A stretch of 21,445 nucleotides of DNA from assembly GCA_016218905.1 (NCBI GenBank), contig JACRCS010000666.1, positions 1 to 21,445 on the forward strand. The letters are read 5' to 3'. The first letter of the stretch is position 1; each line of letters opens with the position of its first letter. The position numbers and the translations under genes were made by a program. Below, piece by piece: positions 1 through 6,732 of this stretch. Below the pieces are notes generated by a model, which ran no database searches, was not told the DNA's origin, and saw only the letters and a program-made list of their open reading frames with translations. This DNA comes from Deltaproteobacteria bacterium (GTDB taxonomy: Bacteria > Desulfobacterota_C > Deferrisomatia > Deferrisomatales > JACRMM01).

Positions 1-216
1 CTACCCCCTATGCCTCACTTCCGGCCAGAATTGTCCCATTTGTGCCGTTTTAATTTGACCCCCTTCTGAAGAGCGGTCACGCCAGCGCCTGGTGGGTGGC
101 GTTGGCGCGCGCCAACGCCACCCTCCTGGCGCTGTCGTGACCGCTCTTCACAAGGGGGTCAAATTAAACCGGCACAAAGGGGTCAATTCTGGCCGGCAGT
201 GAGGCATAGGGTGTAG
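1..216. repeat. 216-bp imperfect palindrome at the window edge
   Basis: Position i pairs with position 217-i over the whole stretch without any insertion or deletion. I count 9 mismatches in 108 pairs. The centre (94-123) is a perfect 30-bp palindrome. Each arm holds two similar, tandem units of about 22-24 bp that begin with GGGGTCAA and contain CCGGC. This resembles the multiple terminal transposase-binding repeats of IS21-family elements, but no transposase is present, so a MITE or abutted IS ends is inference. The right arm runs into the 3' end of the truncated GNAT gene. The pairing continues to base 1, so the palindrome may extend outside the window. The mismatches argue against a simple fold-back assembly artefact. 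Confidence 0.85.
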
Positions 217-410
217 TAGCCGAGGACCTGAGCCGGCTCGCGCGGATCGACCAGCACGAATACTCCGTTGGCTTTCCGCCTCACGTCTTGGCTGGCTTGA
301 GTGCGCAGATAACGGTCGAGGCTTTCCACCCCGCAATGGAAGTTCCGATGGTCATGATGCGGCCCGACGGGCTCGATTCTGAGATCGGGCGGCGGTGCGC
401 CGCGCGTCAC
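183..410 (-). pseudogene. Truncated GNAT-family acetyltransferase toxin (TacA-like)
   Basis: The 75-residue product begins like a TacA-type GNAT toxin: residues around HCGVESLDRYLRTQASQD and GVFVLVD, then GYYTL, are typical of the N-terminal half of this family. Family members are usually about 160-170 residues and acetylate aminoacyl-tRNA. Here the frame ends inside the 216-bp palindrome, so the acetyl-CoA pyrophosphate-binding loop and the C-terminal half are missing and the protein should be inactive. The start is a GTG at 408-410 that overlaps the antitoxin stop by 4 bp (GTGA), a usual arrangement for this operon. The last residues (CLTAGQN) are encoded by the repeat rather than by the original gene. 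Confidence 0.8.
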
Positions 411-718
411 GGGCCGATTCGCCGCTTGTGCTCCGCCATTGCCCTCTGGAGCCGTTCGCTCGGCGCCGGAGGGTTGATGAGCGCGTCGAAGAAGGTCTTT
501 CGGTCGCGTTCGGACAGGACGAGCGTCTCATGCTCCGCGATCGTACGGCGCGCGGCCTCGGTGAGCGCCGTAAGACAGAAGTCGGTCAGCTTGCGATGTT
601 CGAGGTGCGCAGCCCGCTCGATCAGCTCCTTCGTCTCCCCATCCAGCCGGAACCCCAGCCTTTCCAGCCGGGCGATTGACTCCCCCTCGATTTTGGTTTG
701 TCTGCGGATCATCGCCAT
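407..718 (-). CDS. DUF1778-type ribbon-helix-helix antitoxin (TacT partner)
   Basis: This 103-aa protein has the layout of DUF1778 antitoxins: an N-terminal ribbon-helix-helix DNA-binding part (about residues 1-50, with RLDGETKELIERAA) and a C-terminal toxin-binding tail (ERDRKTFFDALINPPAP). The ERDRxxFxxAL(x)nPP pattern is characteristic of antitoxins paired with GNAT toxins. It would normally neutralise the acetyltransferase encoded directly downstream and repress its own promoter. The toxin gene is truncated, so this antitoxin is an orphan whose remaining role would be DNA binding. The ATG start is supported by GGA about 5-8 nt upstream on the minus strand. Confidence 0.85.
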   Translation of the reverse strand: MAMIRRQTKIEGESIARLERLGFRLDGETKELIERAAHLEHRKLTDFCLTALTEAARRTIAEHETLVLSERDRKTFFDALINPPAPSERLQRAMAEHKRRIGP

Positions 719-756
719 TCCTCGATCGCCGTTGCATCAGATGACAATACACCGTA

Positions 757-769
757 CGTCAATTTGACG
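757..769. promoter_or_regulatory. Operator-like palindrome CGTCAATTTGACG
   Basis: This is a perfect 13-bp inverted repeat (6-bp arms, one central base) lying 39 bp upstream of the antitoxin start. Read on the minus strand it contains TTGACG, a good -35 match, but the matching -10 (17 bp further) is weak. A site overlapping the -35 would suit autorepression by the ribbon-helix-helix antitoxin. The link is inference from position only. Confidence 0.4.
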
Positions 770-802
770 ACTCGATCCAGCAGGGTCTGCCCCCACTGCG
801 CA

Positions 803-828
803 GGTCCTTCCGAAATCGGAAGGGGACC
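803..828. promoter_or_regulatory. Inverted repeat, possible TetR operator
   Basis: The core CCTTCCGA-AA-TCGGAAGG (806-823) is a perfect 8-bp inverted repeat, and GGT/ACC at the flanks extends it with a small bulge. It lies about 200 bp upstream of the TetR-TetR gene. TetR-family proteins usually bind palindromes of this size near their own promoters, so it is a candidate operator. It could also be a simple hairpin in the leader. Confidence 0.35.
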
Positions 829-1024
829 GTCTTCGATTTCGAGGTCGAACGCGATTCGGCCCCTTGACGGCTGCAAAGTCGGCTGCTAGTGTTTCGACAA
901 CGCATTCGGGTACACGCATCGAAATCCCGCAATATAGGCAATACAGAGGCCAATATCGCCAGATGGACTCTCGACACCGCATTCGAAGTGGCCCTGCCGC
1001 TCCTTGGGACGGGAGCTCCTCCTG

Positions 1025-2470
1025 ATGCTCGAGGACAAGCGGACGGCCATCGCCCGGCAGGCGGCGCGCCTCTTTCTGGAGTCCGGCTACGAAGCCACTT
1101 CCATGAAGCAGCTCGCCGACGCCACGGGCATGGCCCACCCGGGCATCTACCACTACTTCCGGAGCAAGGAAGACCTCCTGGAGAACATCCACCGGCAAGC
1201 CGCGTGGGTATTGAACGAGAGCCTCATTCCGGGGCTCAGGGGCGGGGACGCGCCGAGGCAGAAGATCGAACGCCTCATCGAGACGACCGCCGCCCTCTTG
1301 GCCGGCTCCGACGAAATCCGGCTGCTCCTCCTGCAGGCCCGGGTTCCGAAGCGGATCGCACGGAGGGCCGAGGCAGGGGCGAAGGAGGTCATCGGGCTGC
1401 TTCGGGGCGTCTTGAAGGACCTCTTCCGGTGCCACCCTCTCGCGGAGCCGGTGGACGCGACCGTAGCGGCGTTCTCCCTGGTGGGGATGACGTCGTGGAT
1501 CGCCCGCTGGTACAAGAGCGACGGCAGGCTCGGGCTCGACCAGCTGACGGGAGCGCTGAAGCGGCTGTTCCTGTACGGCTACTACGGAGGGGAGGTCGGC
1601 GACGTCGAAGAGGAAGGGGGCCTGCCCGAGCTTCCGGCGGAGGCGAGCCTCGCCGGGGAGAAGAAGGAGCTGATCGCCAGGAAGACGGCGGATCTCTTCT
1701 CGAAGCGCGGCTACGAGAACGCGACGATGCAGCAGATCGCGCGCGCCGCCGGGACGAGCGCTTCGGGGCTCTACCACTACTTCCGCAATAAGGAGGAGAT
1801 CCTCCTTTCCCTCTACGACATCGGCGCCACCCTCTTCGACCGGTGCTGCCTCCAGGAGGCGGCCCGGGTGGAAGATGCGGAGGTGAAGATCCGGCTCCAC
1901 ATCCGAAACGTCCTCCACCTGCTCACCTCCCACAAGGAGGTGTCGCTCTTCCTTCTGGAAGACTCGAGCCCCAAAGCCGTGCGGAAGAGCGCCGACGAGA
2001 CCGCGAGGAGCTTCGTCCGCTCGCTCCGCGCCGACCTCGTCCGGCTCGCCGCCGAGAAGGGCCTGCGCGATCCGGTGGACCCCACGGTGGCCGCGTTTTC
2101 CCTGGTCGGGATGATCTCCTGGACTCTGAGATGGTACGACCCGAACGGGCCCCTGGACCTGCGCGCCCTCTCCGGACACGTGACTCGGCTCTTCTTGAAC
2201 GGGGTCACCGCCGGTGGTGCCGGGTCTCCGTCCGAAGCCCTCCTCGGGGAAGTTCCCGGGCGGCGTTCGCCAGGGCGCCTGGCAGAAACCGCCACGGTCG
2301 CCGGGGGGCGGTGCCCGAGCTGCGGCCGGGTCTACTACCCCAAGCGGGAGGGCTGCCTCTACTGCCCCGAAGAGGGGTTGGAGGAGGTGGAGCTCATCTT
2401 CGAGCTTCCGGCGTCCCTGAACGCCGCACTGCTCGACGACTACCGGTCCCGGACGCGCGGAGGGCACTGA
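1025..2470 (+). CDS. Tandem TetR-TetR fusion regulator with C-terminal zinc ribbon
   Basis: The 481-aa protein contains two complete TetR-family units. Unit 1 has a helix-turn-helix at about residues 1-55 (SMKQLADATGMAHPGIYHYF) and a ligand-binding region to about 200. Unit 2 repeats this from about 212 (TMQQIARAAGTSASGLYHYF) to about 410. Both ligand domains share a VAAFSLVGM..W..RWY block, so the halves come from an internal duplication. Residues 430-447 form a CxxC-x10-CxxC zinc ribbon (C430, C433, C444, C447) like those of DUF35-type proteins. Typical TetR proteins are about 200 aa. An in-frame TTG lies at 1004, but GGGAG 9 nt before the ATG at 1025 decides the start. TetR proteins bind acyl-CoA or aromatic ligands in many catabolic clusters; regulation of the downstream genes is inference. 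Confidence 0.88.
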   Translation: MLEDKRTAIARQAARLFLESGYEATSMKQLADATGMAHPGIYHYFRSKEDLLENIHRQAAWVLNESLIPGLRGGDAPRQKIERLIETTAALLAGSDEIRLLLLQARVPKRIARRAEAGAKEVIGLLRGVLKDLFRCHPLAEPVDATVAAFSLVGMTSWIARWYKSDGRLGLDQLTGALKRLFLYGYYGGEVGDVEEEGGLPELPAEASLAGEKKELIARKTADLFSKRGYENATMQQIARAAGTSASGLYHYFRNKEEILLSLYDIGATLFDRCCLQEAARVEDAEVKIRLHIRNVLHLLTSHKEVSLFLLEDSSPKAVRKSADETARSFVRSLRADLVRLAAEKGLRDPVDPTVAAFSLVGMISWTLRWYDPNGPLDLRALSGHVTRLFLNGVTAGGAGSPSEALLGEVPGRRSPGRLAETATVAGGRCPSCGRVYYPKREGCLYCPEEGLEEVELIFELPASLNAALLDDYRSRTRGGH

Positions 2471-2513
2471 GGAGGTTCGCAGCAAAAGGCAAGGCGCCGA
2501 GTCTTATCGGGCA

Positions 2514-2524
2514 GCCGAATCGGC
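2514..2524. promoter_or_regulatory. Short palindrome GCCGAATCGGC upstream of the first ligase gene
   Basis: Perfect 5-bp arms around one base, 65 bp upstream of the start at 2589. Its centre resembles that of the larger palindrome at 806-823 (CCGAAATCGG against CCGAATCGG), which would be expected if the same TetR-type regulator bound both. The arms are short and the spacing differs by one base, so this is tentative. Confidence 0.2.
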
Positions 2525-2534
2525 GGGGCTACGG

Positions 2535-2562
2535 CTGACGACTGAGAACTGATTCCTGACGA
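2535..2562 (+). repeat. Four heptamer tandem repeats (CTGANNN)
   Basis: Four consecutive 7-bp units, each starting CTGA (CTGACGA, CTGAGAA, CTGATTC, CTGACGA), end 26 bp before the ligase start. Similar CTGA-based units recur at 5600-5620 and 9018-9037, always in the leader of a gene. Function is unknown. They resemble the short tandemly repeated heptamers known from other bacteria. Confidence 0.7.
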
Positions 2563-2588
2563 GGGGCTGAGGTTTTCCGGAGGTTCCC

Positions 2589-3959
2589 ATGGGAAGCGTC
2601 ACCGGTTCTTGGGCCGAGGAGATCGAGACGGCGGGACGGGACGAGCTCCGCAAGCTCCAGTTGGAGAAGCTCAACCGGAGCCTCTCCTACTGCGCCGCCC
2701 GCTCCCCCTTCTACCGGAGGAAACTCGCAGGCTCCAAGGGAGCGGGGGCTCTCCGGTTTCTGGAGGAGCTCCCGGAGCTTCCGCTGACCTCCCGCGCCGA
2801 GCTCGAGGCCGATCAGCGCACCCACGGCCGCGCGGGTACCCTCCTCTGCACCGACTACGGGGCGCCCGGAGACGCCATCGGTCTCACCGGCGTGAAGGTC
2901 AGCGCCACGGGGGTACCGCTCAAGGCGGTCGTGTCGGTGGAGGACTGCGCGTCCCAGGGCAAGCTCGCCGCTCGAGGGCTCGCCGGCGCGGGCGTCACGC
3001 CCGCCGACTACCTCTACGTCATGGACTTCCCGCAGTTCAACCTGCTCTACCTCCACGTGGGGCTCGGCTCCATCAACCTCGGCTCCAAGTCGATCCTGGC
3101 CGGCATGGAGCGGGCAAAGCGGAACGTGAGGACCTACGCGCCGCTCTTTCCCCCTTCCGCCGTCTACATCAGCCCGAGCTACTCGAAGTTCGTCCTGCCG
3201 CTCCTGCGAGAGTCGGGCCGCAGGTACCCGATCCGGACGGTCCTCGGCTGGAGCGAGCCGGGCTACTCCGTGCCGTCCGTGCGGGAGACGCTGACGGCCG
3301 CCTGGCAGGAGGTGAGCGAAGCGCCCCGGGTCGACCTCCGTGACGTGTACGGGATGGTCGAAGTGGGGCTGCTCGGTTTCAGCTGCTCCCAGAAGGCCGG
3401 GCTCCACGGGTTCGAGGACGCCTACCTCTACGAAGTGGTCGACCCGGTCTCCGGGGACGTCCTGCCTCCGGGCCGCGAGGGCGAGCTCGTGATCACGCAC
3501 CTCGAGCGCACGGCGATGCCGCTGGTGCGGTACCGAACGGGAGACGTCACCTCCCTCACGAGCGAGCCGTGCGCCTGCGGCCGGACCCACCTGAGGCTCA
3601 GCGGGATCAAGGGGCGGCTCTCCCAGCGGCTGGAGGCCCAGGGGAAGACCCTCTACCCGGCCGACCTCGAGCAGGCCCTGGCGCGCTCGGGGTACGGCGG
3701 CCCTTTCAACGCCGTCACCGACGCGGGGGCGACCCCGGAGGGCCTCTCCCTCGACGTCTCGAAGGCCGCCATGGCGGCCATGGATCCGAGGGGCGTCGAA
3801 GAGTCCTGCTCCGGCGAGCTCGGAGTCACGGTCCGGCTGGAGGTTCGGGAGGACCGGGACCTGCTCGCCTTCCCCCACCGCGCGGTGAAGTGCTACCCGA
3901 GCCGCGACTTCGAGCGGCTCAGGGACGCGGCCGCCCGCCAGTGGTTGACCGAGTCCTAA
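2589..3959 (+). CDS. PaaK-like adenylate-forming protein with degenerate ATP loop
   Basis: The 456-aa protein is a phenylacetate-CoA-ligase (PaaK) homologue. It has the N-terminal RSPFYRRKL block, DVYGMVEVG (the YGxxE motif), PLVRYRTGD, and CACGRTHLRLSG followed by the hinge to the small C-terminal domain. The Ser/Thr/Gly phosphate-binding loop, normally like SGTTGxP, reads KVSATGVP (residues 103-110), and the usual C-terminal catalytic lysine segment is not evident. It may therefore be a poor or non-catalytic ligase, perhaps a partner of the intact paralogue that follows after 22 bp. GGAGGT lies just before the ATG. The substrate would be an aromatic or other carboxylic acid if it is active. 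Family is sure; activity is doubtful. Confidence 0.85.
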   Translation: MGSVTGSWAEEIETAGRDELRKLQLEKLNRSLSYCAARSPFYRRKLAGSKGAGALRFLEELPELPLTSRAELEADQRTHGRAGTLLCTDYGAPGDAIGLTGVKVSATGVPLKAVVSVEDCASQGKLAARGLAGAGVTPADYLYVMDFPQFNLLYLHVGLGSINLGSKSILAGMERAKRNVRTYAPLFPPSAVYISPSYSKFVLPLLRESGRRYPIRTVLGWSEPGYSVPSVRETLTAAWQEVSEAPRVDLRDVYGMVEVGLLGFSCSQKAGLHGFEDAYLYEVVDPVSGDVLPPGREGELVITHLERTAMPLVRYRTGDVTSLTSEPCACGRTHLRLSGIKGRLSQRLEAQGKTLYPADLEQALARSGYGGPFNAVTDAGATPEGLSLDVSKAAMAAMDPRGVEESCSGELGVTVRLEVREDRDLLAFPHRAVKCYPSRDFERLRDAAARQWLTES

Positions 3960-3981
3960 AGCCCGCCGGGAGGAGGTTCCC

Positions 3982-5406
3982 ATGCAGGATCTGACGAGGA
4001 AATGCTGGGACCCGAGGATCGAGCTGATGAGCCGTGGCGAGCTCAGGATCCTGCAGGAGCGGCGCCTGCGGCAGGTGGTCGAGTTCGCCTACGCACGATC
4101 CCCCTTCTACCGCGCCAAGTTCGACCGGGCGGGCCTGAAGCCGAGGCACATCCGCTCGCTCTCGGACCTCAACAAGATCCCGACCACCGACAAGTACGAG
4201 ATGCGGGCCAGCTCGGAGGCCTCCGTGGCCGCCGGCAAGCGGCCGTTCGCCGAGTTCCTCACCGCCCCCGAGGAGCTGGTCGTGACCGTGCACTGCACGA
4301 GCGGTACCACGGGGACCCCCTTCACCGCACCGCTCCTGGAGCCGGAGATCACGGCCCGCGGAATGATCGCCACCGGGGAGTCGGCGGCGCGGCAGTTCTG
4401 GGCGGCCGGCCTTCGGCCGGGAGACGTCCTCGCCCACATGTGGAATCTCGGGGGAGCCATGGTGGGAGGCGGCAACCACGTCATCGCCAAGGGGGCGTGC
4501 ATCCCCGAGCTCTTCATGGCGGTGATCCCGTGCCACGTGGGCAACACCGCCCAGATCCTGGCCACTCTGAAGGAGCTGGAGGCGACCGCCATCTGCTGCA
4601 CGCCCTCCTACGCCCTGCACCTGCCGGAGGTGGCCCAGAAGATCGGGATCGACCCGCGAAAGGACCTGAAGATCAAGGTGATCGTCACCGGGGGCGAACC
4701 CGGGGGCGCCAGCGTGCCGGGCCTCCGGGAGAGGCTCAGGCAGCTCTGGGGGGCCGAGATCTTCGACATGTACGGCGCGCCGGGAGTCGGTTTGAACTAC
4801 GAGTGCGAGGCGCACGCCGGCTTTCACACCCACGCTGACGGCGGGATCATCCAGGTGGTCCACCCGGAGACCAAGGAGGAGCTCCCCATGGGGGAGGTGG
4901 GCTCGCTGGTGGGGACGGGTCTCGGCATGGCCGCCTTCCCGTGGCTCCGCTTCGACACGGAGGACCAGGGGGCGCTCACGGAGGAGCCCTGCCCCTGCGG
5001 CCGAACGCACCCGCGCATCCTGTCGGTGCCCGGCCGGTGGGACGACATGATCAAGGTCAAAGGCTTCCAACTCCACCCCAACAGCATCGAGAAGGTCCTC
5101 GGGGAGACCCCGGGGTGCACCGGTGACTTCCTGATCCTCCTGGAAAAGGACGAGGCGGCGAAAGACCGGGTGCGGATCCAGGTCGAGCACGACCCGGGGC
5201 TGGAAGACCTGGACGCCTTCCAGAAGGCCCTGGAGGAGCGGATCCGGCTCACGATCACGCTGAGGGCGCACGTGGAAGTGGTCCCGAAGGGAACGCTCGC
5301 CCGGTACGTCATGAAGCGCCAGCGGGTGCTCGACAACCGTTCCCAGGACGCCAGGGCCAGGTTCGACGAGGCGGCGAAGGCCCGGTCCGCAAAGTACTTC
5401 GGCTAG
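3982..5406 (+). CDS. Phenylacetate-CoA ligase family protein (PaaK-like)
   Basis: The 474-aa protein belongs to the PaaK branch of adenylate-forming enzymes, which convert a carboxylic acid, ATP and CoA to an acyl-CoA with AMP and pyrophosphate. The phosphate-binding loop is intact (TSGTTGTP, residues 106-113). Further matches are DMYGAPGVG, WLRFDTEDQG, the CPCGRTHPR cysteine motif, GRWDDMIKVKGFQLHP at the domain hinge, and a lysine-rich C-terminal tail. AGGAGG precedes the ATG, and the gene is 22 bp from its degenerate paralogue, so the two are probably co-transcribed. Next to a 2-oxoacid oxidoreductase, an arylacetate or similar acid is a plausible substrate, but the sequence does not settle it. 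Confidence 0.9.
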   Translation: MQDLTRKCWDPRIELMSRGELRILQERRLRQVVEFAYARSPFYRAKFDRAGLKPRHIRSLSDLNKIPTTDKYEMRASSEASVAAGKRPFAEFLTAPEELVVTVHCTSGTTGTPFTAPLLEPEITARGMIATGESAARQFWAAGLRPGDVLAHMWNLGGAMVGGGNHVIAKGACIPELFMAVIPCHVGNTAQILATLKELEATAICCTPSYALHLPEVAQKIGIDPRKDLKIKVIVTGGEPGGASVPGLRERLRQLWGAEIFDMYGAPGVGLNYECEAHAGFHTHADGGIIQVVHPETKEELPMGEVGSLVGTGLGMAAFPWLRFDTEDQGALTEEPCPCGRTHPRILSVPGRWDDMIKVKGFQLHPNSIEKVLGETPGCTGDFLILLEKDEAAKDRVRIQVEHDPGLEDLDAFQKALEERIRLTITLRAHVEVVPKGTLARYVMKRQRVLDNRSQDARARFDEAAKARSAKYFG

Positions 5407-5454
5407 CCGGGGTTCACTTCCAGGTGAGTAACGAGACCGCGCCTCCGTCTTCTT

Positions 5455-5598
5455 CGTCATTCCGGCATGGATAGCCGGAATCCAGGACGCCATGGATGCC
5501 CCTCCTGGGCGGCTGGACCCCGGCAATCCGTGCCGGGGTGACGGAAGGAGGGGGCCGAAGTCACTTCCTGCAAACCGGCCGCGCCGCGGCGTACCGAA
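5455..5598 (+). repeat. REPIN-like intergenic repeat, copy 1
   Basis: This 144-bp unit recurs in the same orientation at 8874-9017, with 6 differences by eye and no gaps. Its first 90 bp are two REP-type hairpins facing each other: CCGGCATGGATAGCCGG (5462-5478), and CCCCGGCAATCCGTGCCGGGG further on. Their outer ends are CGTCA and TGACG. This composite is the REPIN/BIME arrangement known from many Proteobacteria. It lies between the second ligase gene and the oxidoreductase genes. Confidence 0.85.
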
Positions 5599-5599
5599 G

Positions 5600-5620
5600 C
5601 TGAAAACTGAAAACTGACGA
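5600..5620 (+). repeat. Three heptamer tandem repeats (CTGAAAA type)
   Basis: Units CTGAAAA, CTGAAAA and CTGACGA follow immediately after the REPIN-like repeat, 43 bp before the oxidoreductase gamma start. They match the CTGANNN units at 2535-2562. Confidence 0.65.
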
Positions 5621-5622
5621 CT

Positions 5623-5649
5623 CCATCCGGAAAGGCACTTTCCGGATGG
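5623..5649 (+). promoter_or_regulatory. Perfect leader hairpin just upstream of the gamma subunit gene
   Basis: An 11-bp perfect stem (CCATCCGGAAA paired with TTTCCGGATGG) encloses the 5-nt loop GGCAC. It ends 14 nt before the ATG at 5664, directly before the AAGGGG ribosome-binding site. No T-run follows, so a standard intrinsic terminator is unlikely. A role in mRNA stability or translation of the oxidoreductase operon is possible. Confidence 0.6.
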
Positions 5650-5663
5650 GAAGGGGTCCGCAG

Positions 5664-6362
5664 ATGAACGCGTACATGGACATGTGGGACCGGGTGGTCG
5701 CGAAGTATTCGGGCGAGTACGGCCCCTGTTTCGCCGACTACAAAGCCAAGACCGGCCTCAGGGAGACGATCCTCCTGGGCCGTGCGGGCGAGGGCGTGTG
5801 GCTGGCGGGAGAGCTCCTCGCCGCGGCCGCCATCGAGCAGGGGAAGGAGAGCAAGGTGATCTTCTCCATGCCCGGCGAGCGCCGCAACAGTCCCACGCGG
5901 TCCTTCCTGCGCGTCGCGGACACGCCGATCCACTTCCCCGCCTCGTGGATCCACAACGCCGACGACGTCCTGATTCTCGAGGAGGAGCTCGCGACCCTCT
6001 CTTCCGCGGTGCTCGACCTCGACATCCCGACCATCATCCGCAGGATGAACCCGGACGGGTTCTGCATCGTCAACTCGGCGAAGGGTCCCGGGCAACTCCA
6101 AGGCGGCATTCCGGGCAGGACCGTGACGGTGGACGCGACGAGGATCTCGGTCGAGCTCTTCGGGAGCCCCTTCTTCGTCAATCTCGCCGTGATCGGAGCC
6201 TACCTCGCGGCGGCGAAGGTCTTCTCGCTGGAGCAGCTCGAGAGCGCCATCGCGAACTTTACGAACCCGAGGGGCCACAAGGTCCTGAGCGGGAAGCAGG
6301 GGGAGAGGAACGTCGCGGCGCTGCGGGCCGGGTACGGCGCCGCCAGGATCGGGAGGCCGTAG
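5664..6362 (+). CDS. 2-oxoacid:ferredoxin oxidoreductase, gamma subunit
   Basis: The 232-aa protein is the gamma (catalytic-domain) subunit of the pyruvate/2-oxoacid:ferredoxin oxidoreductase family. The start of the fold shows as TILLGRAGEGVWLAGELLA, with FTNPRGHKVL near the C-terminus. Together with the next three genes it forms a four-subunit enzyme that oxidatively decarboxylates a 2-oxoacid to acyl-CoA, reducing ferredoxin in the cytoplasm. I chose the ATG at 5664 because AAGGGG lies 8 nt upstream; the in-frame ATG at 5646 sits inside the leader hairpin. The gene order gamma-delta-alpha-beta is that of archaeal and Thermotoga-type POR/VOR operons. Which oxoacid is used (pyruvate, branched-chain, phenylglyoxylate or other) is not determined. 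Confidence 0.88.
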   Translation: MNAYMDMWDRVVAKYSGEYGPCFADYKAKTGLRETILLGRAGEGVWLAGELLAAAAIEQGKESKVIFSMPGERRNSPTRSFLRVADTPIHFPASWIHNADDVLILEEELATLSSAVLDLDIPTIIRRMNPDGFCIVNSAKGPGQLQGGIPGRTVTVDATRISVELFGSPFFVNLAVIGAYLAAAKVFSLEQLESAIANFTNPRGHKVLSGKQGERNVAALRAGYGAARIGRP

Positions 6363-6364
6363 CC

Positions 6365-6721
6365 ATGGCGAAGACGAAGATCGTGCGGAAGTTCGACGAG
6401 GTCGTTGAGCTCGTCCAGCGGCGCGAGTACGGCTACGTCTGGAGGCCCGAGTACGTCGACGACCTCGCCGACGGGCCCCGCTGCTGCGCGTGCAAGGGCG
6501 TGCCCCAGTCGGAGGGAGCCGACTTCATCATGAAGGGCTACGACATCACCATGGATCGGGAGAAGTGCGTCAAGTGCGGCGCCTGTTGGGCCTACTGCCC
6601 ACTCGCGGTGATCCGGGAGACCGACGACGGGTACTTCGAGATCGACCCCGAATACTGCCGTCCCTGCGGGATCTGCGCGCAGGAGTGTCCGACCGGCGCC
6701 ATTCAGTGCACGCCGATCTGA
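6365..6721 (+). CDS. 2-oxoacid:ferredoxin oxidoreductase, delta subunit (2[4Fe-4S] ferredoxin)
   Basis: The 118-aa protein carries two classical CxxCxxCxxxCP motifs (C68, C71, C74, C78 and C98, C101, C104, C108), so it should bind two [4Fe-4S] clusters and pass electrons from the catalytic subunits to ferredoxin. The N-terminal 60 residues are an extension with CCxC at 40-43, which is longer than in a minimal delta subunit. The gene begins 2 bp after the gamma stop and ends 11 bp before alpha, so translation is likely coupled. Confidence 0.92.
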   Translation: MAKTKIVRKFDEVVELVQRREYGYVWRPEYVDDLADGPRCCACKGVPQSEGADFIMKGYDITMDREKCVKCGACWAYCPLAVIRETDDGYFEIDPEYCRPCGICAQECPTGAIQCTPI

Positions 6722-6732
6722 AGGAGAGCTCG

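Larger units (their letters stand above)
719..1024. other. 306-bp intergenic region between divergent antitoxin and TetR genes
   Basis: No protein-coding gene is credible here. The region separates two divergently transcribed regulators and must contain both promoters. It contains two clean palindromes (listed separately) and three CAATA(T/C) words at 930, 939 and 951, upstream of the TetR start. GC is visibly lower around 920-960 than in the genes. I could not assign a confident sigma-70 promoter for the + strand gene. Confidence 0.6.

Noticed and set aside
1004..1024. TTG start giving seven extra residues on the TetR fusion
   Set aside because: GGGAG is correctly spaced for the ATG at 1025 and overlaps the codons that the longer start would need.
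737..2485. Minus-strand open frame of 582 codons over the TetR gene
   Set aside because: The + strand gives two clear TetR domains and a zinc ribbon; the minus frame has no recognisable motif.
5457..5526. Peptides ending in MASWIPAIHAGMT read from the intergenic repeat
   Set aside because: These are translations of REP-type repeats often seen as the false end of predicted proteins; both copies are non-coding hairpins.
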